NCBI RefSeq assembly: GCF_037325665.1
Contig: NC_090252.1
Span: forward strand, 72,804,260-72,868,259
Direction of reading: 5' to 3'
Length of the DNA: 64,000 bases
From: Littorina saxatilis
Lineage: Eukaryota > Mollusca > Gastropoda > Littorinimorpha > Littorinidae
The position numbers were made by a program, and so were the translations under genes. How positions within the stretch are numbered: position 1 is the first letter of the stretch; the number at the start of each line of letters is the position of its first letter. Shown here in pieces: positions 45,172-58,488 of the stretch. A model generated the notes under the pieces. It saw nothing but the letters and a program-made list of their open reading frames with translations, was not told the origin of the DNA and did not search any database.

Positions 45172-48100
45172 AGGTCCAGACCATGCTGTTTTAGCGTCAA
45201 AAACGCTTCGAATCGTGTTCCTGCGCGACCGAACACTTCCCGATGTTTGCAGTTAGTTAGAAAACCACTTTCTTACCGTCTTCAACAATGTTTGGTTTAC
45301 TTCGGAATCTTGTAAGGCCGTAATCCGACGAATTTTGTGACCGAAGCGACGGATTTCTTCTCCAAAACGACCCGCCATTGTGCCGCGTGATCTTCGCGAG
45401 ACTGGCTTATGAATAAATTATCCGTGACGTCACACAGTGTGAAGATGCCGTTTACCAACATGGCAACAAGCGTGACTGCAGACGAAATTGAACCGTACAT
45501 GTTCGAACTACCAGTTTCTCTCCTCGAATCAAGCATGAAAGATGAGGAGCGGAGGCCACTTCCAGCAGTAGTGAAAAGACAGTGACGATGAAAATTGCGA
45601 CTCTGTTTGTCTCAGCGATCAAAGGTAAACACGCCCGCTCTCTGTGCTGAACTTATCGTCTCCTTTGGAGTCTGTGCTATTTTTTCACTTTCGCCTTGTC
45701 AACGCACTCGCGAATAAGTGGGATATTGTTTAAGTGTTCATGCATTGCATTCACGAGTAAAAGAACAACAGCTCATCGCAGTTTTAACTGTTCTTGATTA
45801 TTTCAGAGACTGGTGTCAGAGTTGTATTGTGTGGGAGGGGCAGATTTGAGAGAGAGAGGAAGTTAGCCTGAGGTACATTGTAGAATGAAAACTTGCAGGG
45901 GAGCAAGAATGCATCCCCAGCCACGAAGGTGTACATACAACTTTTTTTGAGGTGCCTATATTTGTTTGATTTTTAAATGTATGTATTTGTTGTTGTTTTT
46001 AAAGGCTATCAAGAAAACTGTTGTCATTTAAATGTGACACTCAGTCAAATATAGTTTCACACACACACAAGATTAACTCACTTGCATGCCCACAGAATAA
46101 GTTTGCTCTTCACATTGTTCTGTTGTTGTTGTTTTTATAATGTAATCATTGTAACATCAACACTCAGTAATAACCAATATTACAACACAATCACTTTTTC
46201 ATCAGAACTCACTCACATACTACATGTATTAAACCCTGGTTTATGGACACTTGCATTTGTACTTTGCATGGGAAAGCAGCCTGAATTTCAGGTGAACTTT
46301 AATAAAAGAAGATTTATATGTATGTTGCTCTAGATGCATGTTTTAATAAATAATAATGACATTCAGGAAAGTAAAAGGACTGTTGAAGTTTGCTGTTGTA
46401 AAATGTCTGATGATTAGGGTTTTGTTGCACATTTAGTGAATTGACTGTACCAATTGCTGTTATTATTTACACCCAATCAGTGCATCCACATGATATTATG
46501 TAGCTTAAATTAAAGAAAATGTTTTGATGTGTTCAGAACATACTGACAAGTTGCACACTCACTGACTTTCCGAAAGAACAGGAAAGTTCTTCCTGCCTGT
46601 CTGGTCGCTGCCATCAGAGACCTCTTTCTGTCACAGAGCTACACAGGCTTCAAATGTATGTAAGATAAATAAAAGGTACATTACAACTCTTAACTGCGGG
46701 GTGTGTGTGTGGGGGGGGGGATGTGCATAACCATTGCATACTTAAGGTCGGCTTAAACTGCAAACAGAAATGTGGAGCTTGCGTAACAATTCTTGCTTTG
46801 TCAGATTTGGAGATAGGCAGCCTCAGTCTATATAGTTGGTCGCCAGTTGGGGCGTCCTGCTTGGTGACAACTTGAGCTTTGTCAACTGGTCTAGCTGTAG
46901 CAGTCAAAGTCTGGGCACTGTTGCATTGTAGTCTTGCTGTGTATGCAGAGCTTTGTTGTAGCTGCCATAGGCCAGTGTTGCCATAGGCCAGTGTTAGGAT
47001 CACCACCCCCTCAAACAGCTCGTTCAGTTAACCTGATGCCTGTTTTAGACAGAAAAAAAAGTTACCACAATCAGCAGAACTTTCACTGGAGAATGGGCAT
47101 AATACTTTCATTCTTTTCTTTCTCATAGCTTTTTTTGGTTTTTATAATCTCTTCATTACACTAAATAACATCCATCTTAAGACCTATTTTGAGCCTTAAT
47201 TTAAGTTGACTAGTAATGATATTAATCATAATGTATTTATTTTTATAATGTACAAACTAGAGTATGTATGTGGATATGTGTGTGATGGTGCTGGTATGGA
47301 TATGTGTGGTTTGGGTTATGTGTGTACTGATGTGTACATTTTATGTGTTTTGTATGTTTTGCGAGTGCGATTTTATGTGATGTTATTCTGTACACCAGCC
47401 AAAACAAAATGTCTGGTATATTAGATAATAAACGCACCTTTAAATTTATTAGCGACTACACCCCGTCACCCTGCAGTCCCCCTCCCCCCCATTACACCCT
47501 ACACTTTTAACATTGTATAAAAAATCATGTCCCAATATAGGTCCCTAGTTACCTGGGAGGACGTTAAGCTCCATAATCAACATCAACAACGTATTGAATT
47601 GAATTGAAAAGCTGGGGTTAGGAGGTCTAACTTCTTGAATTAAAGTGTTTTTTTCTCAGGTGCATGTAGTTTTTTTATTTGCTTGAAATCATGGTGTATT
47701 CTGGTTGTAAGAGAAGAGTCAATTTCCTTGTAAGCCTGCAAAATTAAGATTTGTCATTTTTGAAGTACACAAGTTTTTGTAAGAGTCCAAAATAGTCCAG
47801 GATAAGGAGGAAAAACATAGGGTGGGTCAGGAAATCTGAAACATTGCATAGTTTTGTTTTGCCTATGTAGACACAAAAAGTACTTAGAGCACTTTTTCCC
47901 TCCCAAGAGAGCATAGCTTAGTTTTAATTATTTTAATGCCACTGTTAGCAAGAGGAGTACTACAGACAGCAATCAAACAGTGGATTTTTTCTGTAGACAT
48001 TGTTATTTCTGTTTAGGTGTTTCAGTAGTTTTCTATGCGGATAAATCATGCTGCATGATCACTAGAAACAATCCAGCTCTGTAGCATGCAAGTTTTTTAA

Positions 48101-48437
48101 AGGTTTTTTTCCCATGTTACTCTGAGAGAAAAAAAAACCCACAGAGATAAAGTTGAACTGGCAGTTTGACTGAAGCAGTGGTAATAACACAGAGTTGTGC
48201 TCTTCCTACAATCAATGTTTTGATGTGGATGATGATGTCCGAACATGTACTTGGTTGTATTATTTTGCTAGACTATTTGTTTCTGTTAGATATATCTGCT
48301 CACATGATTGTTGTTCATAATTTGACATTACATTTACTGCTGATCAAAATTTATTGTTGGAATAGGTCTGCTAAATATTCTGACTGCAGTTTTGTAATAA
48401 AATCAAATAACACAGATGTTTTAAGTATCAAAGTGCT

Positions 48438-48511
<74 letters not shown>

Positions 48512-49564
48512 ACTATGAGTATGACTGCAAACATGAATTTGTACTTGTATTAATTATAATTACTGTATTACAGAACCTGATCTGAAAAAAGGACAACAGC
48601 AAATTATTCATGCAAGCTTGCTGTATTAACGATTTCTTTATCCATTTAATACAACACTGAATTAAAAGATAACAACTATAACAACGTGTGTGTGTTTGTG
48701 TGAATGTCTATGTGTATATGGACGGACACTGATTAAACCTGAGACTCATCGATTACCCAGGTGAGTGTAAAAGAGGGAGAGAGAGAGGGAACTTTAAGGT
48801 GGGTGCATGGGGACGGACATGTAGTAACAGATATATGTTTTAATCTGTAATCTTAACACATGTGCTTAAAATTAGGAACAGATGCCATTCCACTACAAAT
48901 ACTGTCAGTCTGACAAAAACGCCCAGTGACACTGAACCCCTATCCCTTACAGAACACATTCAGTATACATGTACTCACTTCCTTTCGTCTGCGTTTAGTG
49001 AAAGCAGATCGTTCTGATGACATTGGTATCCGGTTTCTGACCTGTGAGTGGTCAACAATTGTCGGAACTGGAACTGCGTCAGGCAACAGCTGTTTTGTGT
49101 GTGCCAGGTTTTCTTGCCGGCTTAACTGCGTTCACATTGGAAGAAAGTGTCGCGAAACACAGCACATCGTGTTGGCCGTTTCCAGTTAATCAGTCTTGCT
49201 GCAGAAGTTGTAAGCCCATCGGAAAAAGGTGACAACTGATGCCTGAACCTTTTTTCTATACTTCATAGCTATCAGCAGCCGTGCGCATTCCTTCGGCGTG
49301 TTGTTGATGCTCGATGTAGGCAAACGCCCACTTGAGCCTAAGCTGTACACGAAATGACGTCACAGCCGGTTCTCGTCTACTGGCGGCCATTTCGAAGTCT
49401 CGTTTAGCAGACGAATTTGGCGGAACGTTTTTAATTAAATCACAATGATAAAGCTACAAATCGGTGAATTTCTTTACATTTTTGGAATCTTTAGGTGCAT
49501 TTCTCTAACCTTCAGTCATCGGTTAGTGGTTCTAATAACCTTTAAAACAGCGTGGTCTGGTCCT
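45172..49564. mobile_element. 4.4-kb TTAA-flanked DNA element
   Basis: Inverted ends AGGTCCAGACCATGCTGTTT (left) and AGGACCAGACCACGCTGTTT (right, inverted), flanked by TTAA at 45168-45171 and 49565-49568. Two uninterrupted host copies (54310 and 62045 regions) show the empty site, so the borders are firm. TTAA duplication suggests piggyBac-type transposition. Inside, at 45460, a frame starts MATSVTADEIEPYMFELPVS and later reads DSDDENCDSVCLSDQR after a frame change, then a GT donor at about 45628. (AC)n lies at 48441-48505, and a retroposon-like tail (GGGAGGACGTTAAGC, (ATTGA)n) at about 47555-47608. No transposase recognised. Confidence 0.8.
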
Positions 49565-50482
49565 TTAACGCTGTTGACGAGTCTGTGTTTGTGGAATGAA
49601 ATACTCTCTGTTGTTCTTTCCAGGTTAGCGCATAATTTGCTCTCTGTGACGCTAAAATACTAACCTGTATATGGTTTTTGCAGGTAGGGAGAGAAGGACG
49701 AAAAATGGCTGTTTTGTTGTTGTGAAAAGTCCATTTTGTGCAGGCCCACGTGCTCGATGAGATATGTAAAGATGACATGTTTAAAGGTGGAGGGTGAGGG
49801 GTAGCTGACATGTTTAGTGCACCGATGCTTTCTGTTTGCAGCCTTCGTTTTCCTAACTTCTGTTCGGCTGCCTTTTGGGGGACCACGCTAACCAGCACAC
49901 CGGCTAACCAGCGAACCGGCTAACCAGCGAACCGGCTAACCAGCTAACCAGCGACTGGGTGCGGCGCCTGATGCCTCCACAGTTCCCTGCTTCGTCACCA
50001 CGCTAACCAGCACTTCATTCGACGGAGCAGTTGTGGAGGCTAAAAAGACTAATTACAGGCCGTCCACCCAGTGGCCAAAGAAAGCTAAGTGCACCATGTC
50101 TTTGCACCCCGTTGACCACCGTTGTTATTTTTGCTATCTGTGATTATTTTCGAGTAGTGACAACGTGGGGTGTGAGACACCTGCATTAATTAGCACTTTT
50201 GAGCAGAACAGTCGTATTTTCTTATCTTTACACGGGATCAGCGTGTTACTATAATTTTCTATATTCTAACTGGCATTTTGTCAGTGACCATTGGTTTTTA
50301 CGTTTTGTGGAACGTAAAAGAACATATTTTGAGTGAAGTCTCGAGGGAGGTGGCGAGTTTTTACATAAACAGGCGTCTGAAACTTATACTTTTGTTGTCT
50401 CTATTTAATTGTATGACTGCGAGAGTGGATCGTGGTGTGATTAGTTAGTTAGTAGTAACTAACCGTTTCATAATCACCTTAA

Positions 50483-52063
50483 CCTTTGCCGTGCTTCCTG
50501 GGTTCACCTGTACCCAGAGACACACTAAAATCATTGTAACTCTGGAACCATTAAAGGTATCGTTTTGAAATTTTAAGTATCTCTCACACACCTAATTTGC
50601 TCTCTGTCTGCAAATTTTTAGTGTGTACATGACAAAACATCAGAATTAATTGATTATGATAATTTACATAAACACTACCGATGGCGCGGGTTCTGCTACA
50701 CCCATAATTACCAAAGCGGCGGAACAGTGTCTATCTGCCTGTTTGTCTCCAAGAGACTGTCTGTCTCTCTGTTTGTCTGTCCGTATCTCTCTGTCTGTAT
50801 GTCTGTTGTCAGTTGCTCTGTCTGTCTGTCTGTCTGTCTATCCGTCTATCTGACTGTCTGTCTATCTGACTGTCTGTCTCTGTCTCTCTCTCTGTCTCTC
50901 TCTCTCTCTGTCTCTCTCTGTCTCTCTCTCTCTCTGTCTCTCTCTCTTAGTCTCTCTCTCTGTCTCTCTCTCTTAGTCTCTCTCTCTGTCTCTCTTTCTT
51001 AGTCTCTCTCTCTCTCTCTTTCTTAGTCTCTCTCTCTCTTTCTTAGTCTCTCTCTCTCTTAGTCTCTCTTTCTTAGTCTCTCGCTCTCTCTCTTTCTTAG
51101 TCTCTCTCTCTCTTTCTTAGTCTCTCTCTTTCTTTCTTAGTCTCTCTCTCTCTTTCTTGGTCTCTCTCTCTCTCTTTCTTAGTCTCTCTCTCTTTCTTAG
51201 TCTCTCTCTCTCTTTCTTAGTCTCTCTCTCTCTTTCTTAGTCTCTCTCTCTCTCTCTTTCTTAGTCTCTCTCTCTCTTTCTTAGTCTCTCTCTCTCTCTT
51301 TCTTAGTCTCTCTCTCTCTCTTTATTTGTCTCTCTCTCTCTTTATTTGTCTCTCTCTCTCTTTATTTGTCTCTCTCTCTCTCTCTTTCTTAGTCTCTCTC
51401 TCTCTCTCTTTCTTAGTCTCTCTCTCTTTCTTAGTCTCTCTCTTTTTCTTAGTCTCTCTCTCTCTCTTTCTTAGTCTCTCTCTCTCTCTTTCTTAGTCTC
51501 TCTCTCTTTCTTAGTCTCTCTCTCTCTTTCTTAGTCTCTCTCTCTTTCTTAGTCTCTCTCTCTCTCTCTCTCTTTCTTAGTCTCCCTCTCTCTCTTTCTT
51601 AGTCTCTCTCTCTCTCTTTCTTAATCTCTCACTCTCTTTCTTAGACTCTCTCTCTCTCTTTCTTAGTCTCTCTCTCTCTCTTTCTTAGTCTCTCTCTCTT
51701 TCTTAGTCTCTCTCTCTCTCTTTTTCTTAGTCTCTCTCTCTTTCTTAGTCTCTCTCTCTCTCTCTCTTTCTTAGTCTCTCAGTCTCTCTCAGTCTCTCCC
51801 TCCCCCTCTCCCTCCCCCTCTCCTGCAAGAGGTCGGTGAAGGGAGAAACTCGATGCAACCACTGAAGTAGCGCTGTGGGTTTCCCTGAACCCACCCCGTC
51901 GTTAGAGAAATAAACGGTAAAAACCCTCTTTCAAATGTATGGGTTCAGACAAACCCGCATCGTCGTTAGAGGAATAAACGGTAAAAACCCTCTTTCAAAT
52001 GTATGGGTTCAGACAAACCCGCATCGTCGGGAGTGTGTAGTCAAAAGCGGCATCCGGCAAAGG
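50483..52063. mobile_element. piggyBac-type non-autonomous element
   Basis: Ends CCTTTGCCGTGCTTCCTGG and, inverted, CCTTTGCCGGATGCCG, flanked by TTAA (50479-50482, 52064-52067). TTAA plus CCTTTGCC matches the terminus style of piggyBac elements as I recall it. The LTR-like copies at 55245 and 62990 lack it. Most of the inside is a 1.1-kb CT-rich array; a 68-bp tandem pair (GTCGTTAGAGRAATAAACGG) lies at about 51890-52025. Confidence 0.82.
50719..51810. repeat. 1.1-kb pyrimidine array of (CT)n-TTTCTTAG units
   Basis: A (TCTG)n start grades into several dozen units of the form (TC)n TTTCTTAG. One strand is almost pure pyrimidine, the other pure purine. Frames through it are artefacts. Confidence 0.95.
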
Positions 52064-52204
52064 TTAAGTGATATATTGAAACGTGACAGTGTACGTTGAA
52101 AAATAATTGTCTTGCATGCAAACTTCCAATGCATGTAATGTTTTACAGTTAAGACTGTGTTATATATTCACGTAGGGTTCTGAAGTGTTTCAACAAAGTT
52201 CATT

Positions 52205-52725
52205 TCTTGTCACAGACAGAGACAGAGACAATAAGACAGATACACACAGACAGAGGAGGGGAAGGGAAAGGAGTCATCTCAGAGACCGACAGAGACAGAG
52301 ACAGAGACAGAGACCGACAGAGACAGAGACCGACAGAGACAGAGAGACAGACAATAAGACAGATACACACAGACAGAGGAGGGGAAGGGAAAGGAGTCAT
52401 CTCAGAGACCGACAGAGACAGAGACAGAGACAGAGACAGAGACAGACAATAAGACAGATACAGACAGACAGAGGAGGGGAAGGGAAAGGAGTCATCTCAG
52501 AGACCGACAGAGACAGAGACAGAGACAGAGACAGAGACAGACAATAAGACAGATACAGACAGACAGAGGAGGGGAAGGGAAAGGAGTCATCTCAGAGACC
52601 GACAGAGACAGAGACAGAGACAGAGACAGAGACCGACAGAGACAGAGACAGAGACCGACAGAGACAGAGAGACAGACAATAAGACAGATACACACAGACA
52701 GAGGAGGGGAAGGGAAAGGAGTCAT
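52205..52725. repeat. Purine-rich minisatellite
   Basis: About five copies of a variable unit (roughly 75-150 bp) containing GACAGACAATAAGACAGATA, CAGAGGAGGGGAAGGGAAAG and GAGTCATCTCAGAGACC, separated by (GACAGA)n of differing length. Confidence 0.93.
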
Positions 52726-52861
52726 TATAGAGGAAAGGACGGTAGCCATTCTGTTGCTGAGCGTTTACTAGACATCAAAGTCAACAGTCAATGTGTCCTT
52801 TGCATTGGTCGATCTCAACATTGAAACAGGTGAGTCAGTTTGATTTAGACATGCATGTTTT

Positions 52862-53300
52862 AATCCTCTGGTGAACCTTTTTTTGCAATCAATATAATGT
52901 GATTTATTTGCTTGTTTTCATTATGATTATTTTCATTAATTTTATAACCAAAAAGGACATTTCGTTCACTGAAAACAATGTTTTTGCCAATATGTATAGA
53001 TACATCAATCTGAACAACATTTCTTATCATTGTACAATTCAACTTTTTTTCCACAAAAAAAATCAATATTTGCACAATAATCGCACTTATTATTTTTACT
53101 AATCCTCATTTTATTTAATAAAATATTGGTGGGATACACGTTATGCAACATCTTCCACCGTAATAATCTTAACCGTTCTTCTTCTGTGCAATTAAGTGCA
53201 AACGTCCAATAGTTTTCATTAATCTGAACTTGATATTTATTTTGCCAAAAGCATGCAGCGCATAGCACAGTACTTTTCACCGTCACTAGCAAGTGGCGAA
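52862..53300 (-). mobile_element. LINE C-terminal fragment
   Basis: The minus strand encodes NKYQVQINENYWTFALNC, RLLRWKMLHNVYPTNILLNK and KCDYCANID, then after a frame change DVLFGYK-like NVLFGYKINENN and INHIILIAK. This is the C-terminal Cys/His domain and tail of an L1-like LINE. 5'-truncated and frameshifted. Confidence 0.72.
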
Positions 53301-53654
53301 ATTCTCGCGGTTTGACCGGCTGTTTTTTCGTCGCGGGCCGAGTGTTGTTGTGTTCGCTGTCACGCGGGTTGCTGGCTCGCGCGCACATAATTATCTGTTG
53401 TTATGGCCCAATATTCAAACTGCCTATTTACATTATGCTTTATATTCTCACACATATGTGCATGGGGAATAAATACATTCATTTCCAACCCATACATCTT
53501 TAACATACACAATGCCAGCTTGAATCAAATGTTTACAAAACAGCGTTTTACTTTTGTACACAACGGCCGGGTTGTTATAATAAACACTCATCAAAAAAGG
53601 CATTACGCTCGCTCACGACATGCGTTCTATTTTCTAACAAAACCTGTACGAGAT

Positions 53655-55274
53655 TGTCACGGTTTAGTGACATGGATTGATAAAGGAACACTCTGTGGGG
53701 TGCCTTTCTCGAATTGCAACGAAAAGCGCCTGTGCTTTTGGCGACGGGCTGGTTTCTGCTGACCGAGCTTGGCACGGGGATTTCGTTTTCTGCACGCCTG
53801 GCTGGCATGCCGCAAGGGGCGACATTGTGTACAGGGGTTCCACGTGCGTGATTTTGCTGTCTGGACAAAATCAACTGGGAACTGAGCTGTACGTGTGACG
53901 ATAGTGATTGGTCGCTAGAGTCACGTGATGTTTTTCAAGGTGTTTTGAGGATGACTTGAAACGACACACTTGAGCATTGAGCAGCAAGAGAGAAGTGTTT
54001 TTTCCTAAGAGTTTGATGGTATTCAACACGGGACATCATTTTATGTCAACGTGCCGTTCTGCTTGTACAGTTGGGCTTTTAGGAACTTCAAGAAGAGACC
54101 ACCTTTCGCTGTTTGCATGTTTGGCTGACGACGAGGCGTCAGGTTTCTTGGCTGAGTGGGGGAGGAATTCCAACGCATGAAGTAAATTCAGCACAAGAGG
54201 AGGTGTGGCAGGAGATGTGTCGACGGACGGAAGTCATACAAAGGAAGCGGATTCGCTTAAAAGAGAGCTACTTACATTAGGCTGTTGAGGTAATAAATCG
54301 TTATTTAACGCTGTTGACGAGTCTGTGTTTGTGGAATGAAATACTCTCTGGTGTTCTTTCCAGGTTAGCGCATGATATGCTCTTTGTGACGCTAAAAGTA
54401 TAACCTGTATATGGTTTTTGCAGATATGGAGAGAAGGAAGGAAACTAGCTGATTTGATGTTTTAAAAGTTCGTTTGTGCAGGCCACGTGCTCGATGAAAT
54501 ATGTAAAGATGACATGTTTGAAGGTGGAGGATGAAGGGTTGCGTGGCATGTTTAGTGCACCGATGCTTTTTGTTGCAGCTTACTTATCTACGCGGGATTC
54601 AGCGGTACTTATACCTACTTATCTTCGCGGTGCTGTATGCTGTTGCTGCTGCTGGGATAACCGGTGAGGCCGTCACCGTCTGGAGGGGTCTTCCGGCAGG
54701 CAGTGACGTCACCTACACGACCATCCGTTGTCTTCAGCAGCTGATCGAGTGAGGCGCCTGACTTCCCCACGACGCCCTGCGTCGTTTTCCGCCAACCGGC
54801 ACTCCAATCAACGAAGCAGTAGTGGGGAAGGACTATTTACGGGTCGCCCACTCCGTAACGAAAAGCGAAGTGCACCATGTCATTGCGCCTTTGACCACCA
54901 AGTCACCTTATGTATTTGTGATTTCATTTGAGTGGTGACAACGTGGGGTGTGTGACACCTGCATTAACCAGCGCTTTTGGCAGAACAGTTAACTTTCCTG
55001 TCTATACACGGGATCAGCGTGTTATTATCATTTTCTAAACTTTAACTGGCATTTTTGTCAATGACCACTTGTTTACGTTTTGAACGTAAAAACATATTTT
55101 GGAGTGAAATCTGGAGGGAGGTGGCGAGATAATATATAAACAGGCTTCTAAAACTTATACTTTTGTTGATTCTGATTATTTGTATGACTGCGAGAGTGGA
55201 TCGTGGTGTGGTTAGTTAGATAGCAGTAATTAACCGTTCATAATCACCTTTTGTGTGATCTGTGAAACGTGACA
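53655..55274 (+). mobile_element. LTR-like element, copy B (undivided)
   Basis: 1620 bp, TGTCACGG...ACGTGACA, flanked by GAGAT on both sides. It contains a TATA-like TATATAAA at 55133 in a GAGGGAGGTGGCGAG context conserved in all three copies. No internal coding region, hence a solo LTR candidate of unresolved family. It serves as the empty-site reference for insertions in the other two copies. Confidence 0.7.
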
Positions 55275-55452
55275 GAGATAATAAAAAGCAAGAATTGTAG
55301 GTTAAATTATTGAAAAAACAAAACGTTACAATTACAGTACGTCGACCACGTTGCCTTTTAAGTAGACAGACAGACATACAGTTATGATTCAAATAATGAA
55401 CTTGTCTCAACATCTTCGATGAATCTTGCTTATTTGCAAGATGCCTGCGAGG

Positions 55453-55642
55453 TCATTTTTGAACAAACAAATTGGATTTATGAACAAGAGAGTAAACACT
55501 CGCCTTTTCGTCTTTCATTTGTGAATATACTGGTTCTTGCCCATCCACGCCTTGAATCAGCGGCACCTCTACCCTTGTATCCATGTGACGAGTCAACGGC
55601 ACCTCTACCCTTGTATCCATGTGGGAATGTGATTGTCTGTTT
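55453..55642 (-). CDS. Receptor cytoplasmic tail exon with stop
   Basis: 190 nt, acceptor CATATCGGTGTGCAG. Encodes [18 protein letters not shown], a second [43 protein letters not shown] and TGA. The 36-bp in-frame duplication is exact over most of its length. Confidence 0.62.
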
Positions 55643-58405
55643 CTGCACACCGATATGATAAACCAAGAACTAGCGCAAATGTATGCATATGTAAATCTAC
55701 ATACACTAGTTTGATCAAATCCATTCCTCAATGAACATTACATTTGTATACTATACAAAGCATAAATGAAACTGTAATGTCATCTGAAAGACCTTCTTAC
55801 TCAAAAGGTGAAGTCGTGATCAGCATTCAAAAGCGATTGCTGTGGGCTTCTCCGTTTATTATGCAAACTCTGTGTTTGTTCTTGTACATCAAACATACCT
55901 TTTATATTGTTCAGTATTCATTATGTACTGAGAGTTTAATTTTGAACATCGGAAGAATATCTTTCATACATGGTTATCTTCCAATGCTGGAGTTGGTCAA
56001 CAAACAAATCATACAGCTGCCTCCAGATAAAAAAAAACCACACAAATAAGCACGTTTGCTTGATAACACAGTTTAAGGGCAGGGCTCCTTTGAACAAGCT
56101 CACCTCGAGCGACGCCGCCTGTGGAGGAAGAACATCAACACAGCCGCTGCTGGAATGATCAGCAGGACGACCAACCATATCATGTTGCTATCATCTGTTT
56201 AATGGACATGATCTCAAATTAAAGAAAAATGCCTTTGTCTGTAAAACATCCTGTTCACCATCTCACTTCATAATTTCACGTGGGATAACACATATTTCAA
56301 CTTGGACACATACCACACATCAACAGACTCTGTGTTTGTATGAGCTGATTGGGGACTTTTTGTTTTCACATTACTTCCATAAGTGGCTCCACACAGCACA
56401 ACATTAACAGCTATTGTGTTTTCAGCGTAGCAATAGGGTCCGATATTTAGACGAGACAAGTATAATGCCGACGAGTCGAAGACGAGCAATAGCGATTATA
56501 TAGCTGTTATGACCTTGATTTGTTGTTCCAAACTTACAAAATGACAGTTTTTGCGTCGATGCGTTGATCTCAGGTTTTGACAGCAGACGCCGTTTCTTAT
56601 GCGCATTAGTTTTGCGCAGGCGCCACACGGACTTTGGAAAAAAAACCTCGATTTGACAACACAGCTGTTAAACAGCTTTTTATTAGTTCATTCGTATACA
56701 ACAAAAAGAAGTTTTAGATTTTTTAATTTTGAACAAGACTACTTATGAAGAAGACCAAAACACAACATCAACGGAAAACTAGAAACAACTGAAGAACTAG
56801 GATGCAACAAGGGGAGGAGAAGAGAACAGCTAATCCGAACAACGCGAGCAGACGGCAGCGAAGTTTTCAGTTTGGGTGAATGGCATTTATACTTGTCTCG
56901 TCATGAAGCGAATTTTTCAACTTCAGCTATAAACGACTACATGAATGTTAGTGCCATGGGTGGTACATCAATACTTCAGAGGGGACGTGGGGTATTTAGT
57001 GTGGAGTTACGAGATAAGAAAAGCCGAATGCGAAAGTTTGTGTCAGTCGGCAACTCACACAGGCACACAAAAACGGCTGTTCCGTTTTACTCCCCTGTTT
57101 GTACTACATCTTTAGACTTTGGGCATTTTGTGGTGTTTAATCCTGTTTCATCGGAAAGTTAGCAGAAAAGGGTATGGTATCGACATTTGTAAAGCTGAAA
57201 AACATTCCCGAGAAGAATTTCAAGTTGTCAGTGTATGCTGTTGTCGATTAAAACATCGTGTGGTACAGATGGGTAAACCGGAACCATGCGTCTTTGTTAT
57301 TGCCAATATGCTTTTGGATATTGGCAAAAATGGCCGACTTCCGTAGCATTATGCTTTGATGATCGGAAGAGACCATCCAATCACAACCCCCGAATTCCCC
57401 CGCGTGTCCATCAGAATAGCTATATATTCCCTCACTGCACAGAAGTAGCAACACTAACGATGTCTGGAGTATTTCCAGGTGAAAGGATGCTCTTATTAAA
57501 CGCGAAAGTCGGGACAGATTTGAGGTAGCGAACGTTTTTATTGGTGGGAACTCCATACATGTAATACAATAGGCACGTTGTACAGTACCCGGAGAAAGAA
57601 ACGCGACTCATTCGCGCCCACTGTTGCTAGTGATTTTTCGTCATTTTCAAATTATTGTAAAATATTAACCGGATAAGGTACATCAAACAGGAAGACAGAT
57701 TCGTGGAGGATACTTTACTAGCTGTACGATTAGTGCATATTGTCTAATCGTTTTGTTTTTTAAATTTTTTTCAGAAATGTGTTATACAGGGTAGGGGTCA
57801 AGCGAGTCGTGATTGCAGGCGAACGTGTCACTTCGACACGCTACAAAAAATGTAAAAATGCATATTTTTCAACCAAGTAAAGACAGTTGTGGAGGAATTT
57901 CATCTCTTAACATCATCATGTAATTTGATTTTTTCGCCAAACCGTAACATAATTAAAAACAATGAACATAAATCCCTTAGATGGTGTTAAAAAGGAAAGC
58001 TCGTTCGCACGGAATCGACGTTATAATTTGTTCAAAAAAATATGCTTTAACACCGTCCAAGTAATTTATGTTCATTTTCTTTAATTATGTTACGGTTTGG
58101 CGAATGATTCAAATTACATGATCATGTTAAGAGATGAATTTCCTCCACAACTGTCTTTACTTTGTTAAAAAATATGCATTTGTACGATTTTTGTAGCGTT
58201 TCGAAGTGACACGTTCGCCTGCAATCACGACACGCTTGACCCCTACCCTGCATAACACTGTTTATACAAAAATAAAACGATTAGATAATATGCACTTACC
58301 GTAAAGTCAGTACAATATCCTACACGAAACTGTCTTTTTTTTTATATTTAGTCAAGTTTTGACTAAATATTTTAACATCGAGGGGGAATCGAAACGAGGG
58401 TCGTG

Positions 58406-58488
<83 letters not shown>

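Larger units (their letters stand above)
44585..52088 (+). mobile_element. LTR-like element, copy A, split by two insertions
   Basis: Starts TGTCACG and ends CGTGACA, with near-identical 5-bp flanks (GTGTG/GTGTA). Homologous to 53655-55274 and 59235-63014. A solo LTR is the simplest reading: TG...CA ends, 5-bp duplications, length about 1.6 kb without the nested elements, and a TATA-like ACATAAACAGGC. No internal gag/pol region is seen. It is broken by two DNA elements (45172-49564, 50483-52063) and is an old fossil. Inside it, 49890-49945 holds a short (GAACCGGCTAACCAGC)n array. A non-LTR TIR element with 5-bp duplications is the alternative. Confidence 0.65.
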
